Positions 1 through 4,266 of a stretch of DNA of 5,191 nucleotides are shown piece by piece (the first letter of the stretch is position 1; each line of letters opens with the position of its first letter). The DNA lies in the NCBI GenBank assembly GCA_030043175.1, contig JASHYD010001468.1, forward strand, positions 1 through 5,191, read 5' to 3'. Both the position numbers and the translations under genes were made by a program. The DNA is from Xanthobacteraceae bacterium. Lineage in GTDB: Bacteria; Pseudomonadota; Alphaproteobacteria; Rhizobiales; Xanthobacteraceae. Below the pieces are notes generated by a model. That model searched no databases. It worked only from the letters and a program-made list of their open reading frames with translations, and had not been told where the DNA came from.

Positions 1-1372
1 CGACTGCGAGCCACTCGGCCCGCTCCCGGTCGGAAGCCCGCGACGGCACTGCCGTTGCGACGACACCGCGAACGAATCGGCAGGCAGCCGAAAAATCGCG
101 CCGTTCGCGCGCATTCGCCCGCGCGAGGTCGCGGCGAACGAACTCGGCGCGCCGGCCGCTGCCGATGCGACTCATGGCCTCGGCGGACTCCCCGTCGCGT
201 AGATAAAAGAGCGACCCCACGACGAGGCGAGCCGCAACGCCCTGCCACACGTCGCCGGCGCCGCGCACCTCGTAGGGAATTTGCAGCGCCTGCAGGGCGG
301 GCTGCAACGCGAGGCCGACCGCGCCGGTCCGGTAGAGCACCCCAATCTGTCGCGGTGAGTACCCGCGCCTGAGCAGCGAAGCGACGCCCTTCGCTACCTG
401 CCGCGCTTCGATTTCCGCCGCCCGATAGCCGCGAATGGCAATTTCGCCGGGTTCTGAAGTGACCGGCGTGCCAGCTTTCCGGCTGCGCACCCGGTTGTGG
501 GCGATCAGCCTGTTGGCGGCGTCGATAATCTGCGTCGCCGAGCGATAGTTGCGATCCATGAGGTGGACCTCAACGTCGCGATACTTGCGCGGAAAGTCGA
601 GGATGAACCGCACATCGGCCGCCCGGAATGCGTAGAGGGTCTGATCGTCGTCGCCGACTGCCCACAGGTTTGTGCCGGCGGCCACGAAGCGATCGATCAG
701 CGCGACTTGGCCGGGATTGATGTCCTGGTACTCGTCAACAAGCAAGTGGTCGAATGCGCCGGTTGTCGCCGCCGCGTAGGCAGGATTACTCTCCATGGTG
801 CGGACGACGAGCGGCACCATATCGGCGAAGTCGATCGCTCCGGCTTCGCGAAGGGCGCGTTCATAGACGCGAAAGAATTCGACTGCGCGGCGGAGCACCT
901 CGTCATCCGGCCCGATCTCGGCCGCCAACCCGGCCGCATCGAGAAGGCGTTCCTTCGCGCCGGAAATAATATCCAGGATGTCGTCTTCCTCGTTCCACCA
1001 CATCCGCTGCGAACTGAAGACGTGACGTTGCTGCGGCGCGTCCCATAGCGGGAACCGTTCTGAAAGTCCTGCGAGCTGCGGGTTGTGTCGCAGCTCGCGA
1101 AAAGCAAAGCCGTGAAACGTCGCAACGTTCAGGCCGGCCGCCGATGGCAGATCGAGCGCCGCTGCAATGCGCGACTTCATTTCGTCCGCGGCCTTCTTGG
1201 TGAAGGTCAATGCCAGAATGCGCCGGCAATCGACGCCCTGCCGGACCAAGTGAACGAAGCGGCCCGCCAGCGTCGTAGTCTTGCCCGCGCCCGGGCCGGC
1301 CAGAATAAGCTGGATGATCCCGGTTCCGGCGGCGGCGCTTTGCTGTGCTGGGTCGAGCGTGGTCCCCTTCAT
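1..1372 (-). CDS. UvrD/Rep-family superfamily 1 ATP-dependent DNA helicase, C-terminus cut by window edge
   Basis: This is an ATP-driven 3'-5' DNA translocase/helicase of the UvrD/PcrA/Rep group (COG0210), expected to act in the cytoplasm on repair or replication intermediates. The frame is open from the ATG at 1372 to the left edge, giving 457 visible residues. Motifs appear in order: Q-motif LDPAQQ (6-11), Walker A AGPGAGKTTTL (25-35, K31), motif Ia LALTFTKKAADEM (53-65), motif Ib ATFHGF (84-89), motif II DEYQD (213-217), motif III GDDDQTLYAFRAA (from 240) and the motif IV region RNYRS (274-278, R277). A later stretch, VLYRTGAVGLALQPAL, matches the start of the second half of domain 2A/2B. 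Motifs V and VI would lie off the window. No clear Shine-Dalgarno precedes the ATG and no in-frame upstream start was seen, so the start is likely but not proven. It is divergent from pncA and need not be functionally linked to it. Identity as UvrD, Rep or a lineage paralogue cannot be decided. Confidence 0.93.
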   Translation of the reverse strand, partial: MKGTTLDPAQQSAAAGTGIIQLILAGPGAGKTTTLAGRFVHLVRQGVDCRRILALTFTKKAADEMKSRIAAALDLPSAAGLNVATFHGFAFRELRHNPQLAGLSERFPLWDAPQQRHVFSSQRMWWNEEDDILDIISGAKERLLDAAGLAAEIGPDDEVLRRAVEFFRVYERALREAGAIDFADMVPLVVRTMESNPAYAAATTGAFDHLLVDEYQDINPGQVALIDRFVAAGTNLWAVGDDDQTLYAFRAADVRFILDFPRKYRDVEVHLMDRNYRSATQIIDAANRLIAHNRVRSRKAGTPVTSEPGEIAIRGYRAAEIEARQVAKGVASLLRRGYSPRQIGVLYRTGAVGLALQPALQALQIPYEVRGAGDVWQGVAARLVVGSLFYLRDGESAEAMSRIGSGRRAEFVRRDLARANARERRDFSAACRFVRGVVATAVPSRASDRERAEWLAV

Positions 1373-1433
1373 GATCGCGCGGTTTATGAAGCGACGGCGG
1401 CAATGGAGCTCATGCGGCCTGCCGCGCCCAGTC

Positions 1434-1450
1434 GATAGGAACCTCCTATC
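1434..1450. repeat. Perfect inverted repeat, candidate operator
   Basis: The arms GATAGGA (1434-1440) and TCCTATC (1444-1450) are perfect reverse complements around the 3-bp spacer ACC. Symmetry stops at the next base on each side. The site lies 62 bp upstream of the helicase start and 90 bp upstream of the pncA start. A dimeric regulator could bind it, possibly controlling both genes. No U-tract follows on either strand, so it is not an intrinsic terminator. The function is inferred from symmetry and position only. Confidence 0.45.
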
Positions 1451-1452
1451 AG

Positions 1453-1482
1453 TTGCAAATGGGGAGCGCCACCCGATATCTT
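1453..1482 (+). promoter_or_regulatory. Weak sigma70-like promoter candidate for pncA
   Basis: TTGCAA (1453-1458) and TATCTT (1477-1482), 18 bp apart, each match four of six positions of the TTGACA/TATAAT consensus. Initiation would fall near 1489, giving a leader of about 50 nt that starts at the second inverted repeat. Alphaproteobacterial promoters are loosely conserved, so this is only a candidate. Confidence 0.22.
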
Positions 1483-1488
1483 CTAATT

Positions 1489-1505
1489 GTCGTTTTCGGA
1501 ACGAC
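1489..1505. repeat. Inverted repeat or hairpin in the pncA leader region
   Basis: GTCGTT (1489-1494) and AACGAC (1500-1505) are perfect reverse complements around TTCGG. As RNA on the + strand this gives a six-pair stem with a small U-rich loop, 35 nt upstream of the pncA start. It could be an operator half-site pair or a leader hairpin. It does not cover the ribosome binding site at 1531-1536, so direct occlusion of translation is not evident. Confidence 0.3.
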
Positions 1506-1530
1506 CTCTTGATGCAACATCGGGTCAGGC

Positions 1531-1536
1531 GAGGAG
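1531..1536 (+). promoter_or_regulatory. Ribosome binding site that fixes the pncA start
   Basis: GAGGAG lies 4 nt before the ATG at 1541. It supports this ATG over an in-frame TTG at 1487, which would add 18 residues lacking family resemblance. Confidence 0.7.
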
Positions 1537-1540
1537 CGGC

Positions 1541-2173
1541 ATGACAGCCCCGGAGACCGACCTTCTCCTGGTGATCGACGTTCAGAACGACTTCTGCCCC
1601 GGTGGCGCTCTTGCGGTTCCGCGCGGCGACGAGGTGGTTGTGCTCATCAATCGCCTCGCCCAACGGTTTGCCAACGTGGTCCTAACCCAAGACTGGCATC
1701 CGGCCGATCACCTTTCTTTTGCCTCTGCACACCCGGGTCGAAAACCGTTCGAAACCACGACCGCGGCCTATGGCCCCCAGGTGCTTTGGCCCGATCACTG
1801 CGTCCAGGGTACGCCGGGCAGCGATTTTCATCCGTCGTTGACAATCCCGCACGCTGCCCTGGTGGTGCGCAAGGGCTTTCGCCGCACCATCGACTCATAC
1901 TCGGCGTTCTATGAGAACGATCGCAAGACACCCACCGGTCTTGTCGGTTACCTGCGCGAGCGCGATCTCACCCGCGTCTTTCTAGCAGGGCTTGCATTCG
2001 ATTTCTGCGTCCGCTACTCGGCGGAGGATGCCGCGCGCGCCGGTTTTGCCGTTACCGTGATCGAAGATGCGTGCCGCGGCATCGACATGAAGGGATCATC
2101 AGTGGCGGCGACATACCGAAGTTTCGAGTCGCTGAACATCCCGTGCGTGTTGGAGAGAGGCCTTCATACCTGA
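1541..2173 (+). CDS. pncA: Nicotinamidase (nicotinamide deamidase)
   Basis: The enzyme hydrolyses nicotinamide to nicotinate and ammonia, feeding the Preiss-Handler route of NAD salvage in the cytoplasm. The 210-residue product has the usual length and full signature of the isochorismatase-like cysteine hydrolase fold. The catalytic triad is D13 (in VIDVQNDFCPGG), K111 (VVRKG) and C156 (DFCVRYSAEDA). Metal ligands are D51, H53 and H57 (DWHPADH) plus H86 (DHCVQGT). DSYSAF (118-123) and DACRG (176-180) are also typical of PncA. F153 occupies a position where many homologues have T or L before the D-F/Y-C motif, a minor variation. The ATG at 1541 has a good Shine-Dalgarno. The gene is monocistronic as far as seen: upstream is the divergent helicase, and downstream its stop lies inside the end of the opposing phosphoribosyltransferase gene. 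A related amidohydrolase substrate is possible but less likely given the intact motif set. Confidence 0.95.
   Translation: MTAPETDLLLVIDVQNDFCPGGALAVPRGDEVVVLINRLAQRFANVVLTQDWHPADHLSFASAHPGRKPFETTTAAYGPQVLWPDHCVQGTPGSDFHPSLTIPHAALVVRKGFRRTIDSYSAFYENDRKTPTGLVGYLRERDLTRVFLAGLAFDFCVRYSAEDAARAGFAVTVIEDACRGIDMKGSSVAATYRSFESLNIPCVLERGLHT
2164..2173. other. Tail-to-tail overlap of pncA and the phosphoribosyltransferase gene
   Basis: The minus-strand stop (TCA on the + strand, 2164-2166) lies inside the pncA reading frame, whose TGA is 2171-2173. The two coding regions therefore share 10 bp, leaving no room for an intergenic terminator. Transcripts must either read into the opposing gene or end by another mechanism such as Rho. 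Confidence 0.85.
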
Positions 2174-2823
2174 TTGCTCACGCGGGCTGGAAAGCGCGCG
2201 ACGGTGTCCTTGACCTCCTGATCGGAGAGCTGCCGGAAATCGGTGTAATAGAAGCCGATCGCGCCGAAAGCTTCGTGATCCTCAAGGCAGACCACCTCGT
2301 CAGCTTCCTCACGTAAAGCGACCAGCGTCTCGGTCGGCGCGACCGGTACGGCGAGCACCAGCCTGCTCGGCCTGCGCAAGCGCGTGGCTCGAAGCGCCGC
2401 CCGGGTGGTGGCGCCGGTGGCGACCCCGTCGTCGATGACGATTGCGACGTGCCCCTCGACATCGGCGGGCGTCCGATTGCCGAGATAGAGCCTGCGGCGG
2501 CGCTCGATTTCGGCGAGTTCCCGGTCGCGAACGGCGTCAAATTCAGCCTCGGCGATGCCAGCCAACCGAATAACCTCCTCATTGCGGACAACGATCGGAA
2601 CCCCGCCGTTGGCGACCGCTCCCATGGCGAGCTCCGGCTGCATCGGCGCGCCGATCTTGCGCACCAGGATCAGGTCGAGCGGCGCATCCAATGCGGCTGC
2701 GACCTGGGCGGCGACGGGGACACCGCCGCGCAGCAGCGCGAGGATCACCGGCTGGCGATCCCTATACGCCAGAAGCGCTTGCGCAAGCTTGCGGCCGGCA
2801 TCAGATCGATCGATAAAGGCCAT
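2164..2823 (-). CDS. Predicted phosphoribosyltransferase, COG1926 type
   Basis: This 219-residue protein has a type I phosphoribosyltransferase fold. The PRPP-binding loop IVIDDGVATGATTRAAL spans about 128-144, with acidic pair D131-D132. Near the N-terminus are LLRGGVPVA (30-38), which corresponds to the PPi-binding turn, and LVRKIGAPMQPELAMGAV (53-70), a strong hallmark of COG1926. Later segments AVPVAP, VVCLEDHEAFGAIGFYYTDF and SDQEV also fit that family. The acceptor base or alcohol is unknown, and no known nucleobase enzyme can be named. Length fits the stand-alone form; some actinobacterial homologues are fused to a hydrolase domain. The ATG at 2823 has GGAGG 5 nt upstream, making it a confident start. 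The gene is convergent with pncA (10-bp overlap) and divergent from the kinase gene. Neighbouring PRPP synthetase and nicotinamidase suggest a role in PRPP-dependent salvage, which is inference. Confidence 0.9.
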   Translation of the reverse strand: MAFIDRSDAGRKLAQALLAYRDRQPVILALLRGGVPVAAQVAAALDAPLDLILVRKIGAPMQPELAMGAVANGGVPIVVRNEEVIRLAGIAEAEFDAVRDRELAEIERRRRLYLGNRTPADVEGHVAIVIDDGVATGATTRAALRATRLRRPSRLVLAVPVAPTETLVALREEADEVVCLEDHEAFGAIGFYYTDFRQLSDQEVKDTVARFPARVSNQV

Positions 2824-2828
2824 GTCGC

Positions 2829-2834
2829 CCTCCC
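2829..2834 (-). promoter_or_regulatory. Ribosome binding site of the COG1926 gene
   Basis: Read on the minus strand, GGGAGG ends 5 nt before the ATG at 2823. This is a strong Shine-Dalgarno and fixes the start. Confidence 0.7.
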
Positions 2835-2974
2835 GGCAACGTCATACTCGATACGTTCGCCCAAGGGTATCATTTCCTGACCGCCTGGCGCTCGGTTGCG
2901 CTTCCACATGACGGCTCTACGCCAAAGCCATTGCCGCCGTTCGAGCCGCTCAGCATCGCCTTTCGATAAACGCA

Positions 2975-2996
2975 CGGCAACACGATATCGTTGCCG
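2975..2996. repeat. Inverted repeat, candidate operator
   Basis: CGGCAAC (2975-2981) and GTTGCCG (2990-2996) are perfect reverse complements separated by eight bases that contain GATATC. The site lies about 150 bp upstream of the phosphoribosyltransferase start and about 225 bp upstream of the kinase start. It could bind a dimeric regulator or form a hairpin. No U-tract is present, so it is not a typical terminator. Confidence 0.4.
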
Positions 2997-3219
2997 CAGG
3001 CATCTGCCGGCTTGCCTGTGAACTTGTCCCGGAACTTTCTGCAAACTTCGAGCGGCCGAAAGAGTTGGTGATGCGGCATCGACGCACTGATGAAGCACGT
3101 TGAAGTGGGGCTCATATCAAACGCAACGGTGCGCATATCGCGTGGAGTGCGTGCAATGGTTATGGCGGTGTTGGCCGCAGTGGCGCGGCGGTGAAGCTCA
3201 TGTGCGCGCCACGGAGCGC

Positions 3220-4266
3220 ATGCCGGTGATACCACCGAGCGCCGGAGAGGTTTCCCTCGACGAGAAGGTCGCATTCTTGAGCCAAGCGACCAGTTATGCA
3301 TTTCCGGTTCGGCCGGTGACGCGCCTTGAGACCCATATGTCATGGGTTTTTCTTGCCGGTGGAGAGGTTTTCAAGCTCAAGAAGCCGCTGCGGTTTCCTT
3401 ATCTCAATTTTTCGACCCTTGCGAGGCGAGAAGCAGCTTGCCGCGCCGAACTCGCGTTGAACCACAGGCTCGCCTCCGACGTGTACAAGGCCGTCGTGCC
3501 GATCCGCCGGTCTTCACGCGGCCTCACCATCGGCAGAGGAGGCGATGTCGTTGACTGGCTGGTGGTGATGCGGCGTCTTGACCGGCGCCAGACGCTCGAG
3601 TGCGCGCTGAAGGAAGGCAGGCTTGCGACGTGGCAACTCGATCGCCTGGTATCGACGTTGGCGCAGTTTTACCGGCATGCCAGCACGATTTTCGTCTCCG
3701 GTGAAACCCACCTCCACGGTTGGCAGCGAAGCCTCGCCTACAACAGGAGCGTTCTGCTCGATCCGCGTCTTCGCCTGCCGGCCGGACTGGTGAGAAGGGT
3801 TGACGGCGCGCAACGCAGGTTCCTGGCCCAGCGATCCGTTCTGATCGCGGATCGTGTTCGTCACCGTCAGATCGTGGACGGGCATGGCGATCTGCGCCCG
3901 GAACACATTTGGCTCGGCGACCCAGTGAGAATAATCGATCGCTTGGAATTCAATCGCGATCTGCGCGCCGTCGATCCGCTTGACGAGATCGCCTTTCTCT
4001 GCGTCGAATGCGAGCGCCTCGGCTGCGCCTGGGCCGGGGAATACATCAAACGTCGTGCGCGTCTGACCTTATCGGGGGACCTGTCGGACGAGCTCTTCAC
4101 GTTTTATCGCTGTCACCGCGCCACGCTGCGCGCGCGTCTGACGATCGCGCATTTACTCGAACCCGACGCCCGCACGCCGGAAAAGTGGCCGCAGCTGGCC
4201 CACGCCTATTTGCGTCTTGCGGCGCACGACGCACGACGCCTCCATCGCATGCTCAGAACACCATAA
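3220..4266 (+). CDS. Aminoglycoside-phosphotransferase-fold kinase, COG2187 type
   Basis: The 348-residue product resembles the APH/choline-kinase superfamily group COG2187, whose physiological substrate is unknown; antibiotic resistance should not be assumed. The N-lobe shows VFLAGGEVFKLKKPLRFPYLNF (from 43) with lysines K52 and K54 as candidates for nucleotide contact, followed by RREAACRAELALNHRLA (69-85). The catalytic loop is DGHGDLRPEHIW, with H222 and catalytic D224. The metal-binding aspartate is D240 in IIDRLEFN (238-245), followed by DPLDEIAFL. The usual Asn of the H-G-D-x4-N motif is His229 here. The frame is open from a TTG at 3100, but those 40 codons give a Trp/Cys-rich sequence unlike the family. 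The ATG at 3220, with GGAG 3 nt upstream, fits the usual start; the short spacing leaves some doubt. Some homologues carry an extra C-terminal P-loop kinase domain, absent here. It overlaps the PRPP synthetase gene tail to tail. Confidence 0.87.
   Translation: MPVIPPSAGEVSLDEKVAFLSQATSYAFPVRPVTRLETHMSWVFLAGGEVFKLKKPLRFPYLNFSTLARREAACRAELALNHRLASDVYKAVVPIRRSSRGLTIGRGGDVVDWLVVMRRLDRRQTLECALKEGRLATWQLDRLVSTLAQFYRHASTIFVSGETHLHGWQRSLAYNRSVLLDPRLRLPAGLVRRVDGAQRRFLAQRSVLIADRVRHRQIVDGHGDLRPEHIWLGDPVRIIDRLEFNRDLRAVDPLDEIAFLCVECERLGCAWAGEYIKRRARLTLSGDLSDELFTFYRCHRATLRARLTIAHLLEPDARTPEKWPQLAHAYLRLAAHDARRLHRMLRTP
4253..4266. other. Tail-to-tail overlap of the kinase and PRPP synthetase genes
   Basis: The kinase TAA (4264-4266) lies 14 bp inside the opposing coding region, whose stop on the minus strand is at 4253-4255. 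As at the pncA/phosphoribosyltransferase junction, there is no space for an intrinsic terminator between the genes. Confidence 0.85.

Larger units (their letters stand above)
1373..1540. promoter_or_regulatory. Divergent intergenic region between helicase gene and pncA
   Basis: This 168-bp gap separates two start codons facing away from each other, so it should contain the promoters of both genes. It holds two perfect inverted repeats (1434-1450 and 1489-1505), a weak sigma70-like promoter candidate for pncA and the pncA ribosome binding site. The DNA is visibly less GC-rich around 1451-1500 than in the flanking genes, as expected of a control region. Confidence 0.6.
2824..3219. other. 396-bp divergent intergenic region, no convincing gene
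   Basis: The region lies between two outward-facing starts and should hold the promoters of the phosphoribosyltransferase and kinase genes. Open frames cross it on both strands, but their predicted products are rich in Arg, Cys, Trp and His, lack any recognisable motif, and overlap flanking genes; I judge them non-coding. The visible structure is the inverted repeat at 2975-2996, a related imperfect one at 2834-2861 and a short palindrome GATGC-G-GCATC at 3070-3080. I found no convincing -35/-10 pair. It is long for this compact region and could hide a small RNA or a decayed gene. Confidence 0.5.

Noticed and set aside
497..1048. 183-codon plus-strand open frame, and similar frames inside the helicase gene
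   Set aside because: The region is fully explained by the minus-strand helicase frame with motifs Ia to IV; the opposite-strand translation has no recognisable motif.
903..1403. 166-codon minus-strand frame overlapping the helicase start
   Set aside because: It is an out-of-frame shadow, Arg/Pro/His-rich, and the overlapping helicase frame carries clear Walker A and motif Ia.
1384..1413. Nine-codon minus-strand ORF (MSSIAAVAS) just upstream of the helicase start, possible leader peptide
   Set aside because: It has no clear ribosome binding site and no attenuator-like codon run; a 9-codon frame is expected by chance.
1498..1521. GGAAC as the -35 of an EcfG general-stress promoter, and TTGAT at 1509 as an FNR/FixK half-site
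   Set aside because: GGAAC lacks a GTT-type -10 at 16-17 bp, and TTGAT is not followed by ATCAA at the required spacing.
1487..1540. TTG-initiated 18-codon N-terminal extension of pncA
   Set aside because: The extension does not resemble the family and the ATG at 1541 has a strong Shine-Dalgarno and gives normal length.
2885..2899. Sigma54-like TGGC...TTGC element
   Set aside because: The GG-to-GC spacing is one base too short; sigma54 promoters tolerate almost no spacing change. It is also over 300 bp from the kinase start.
3100..3219. TTG-initiated 40-codon N-terminal extension of the kinase
   Set aside because: It is Trp/Cys-rich with no family resemblance; the homologous part begins just after the ATG at 3220.
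2870..3343. 157-codon minus-strand open frame across the divergent gap
   Set aside because: It runs into the kinase coding region, lacks motifs, and shows composition of non-coding GC-rich DNA; a decayed gene cannot be wholly excluded.
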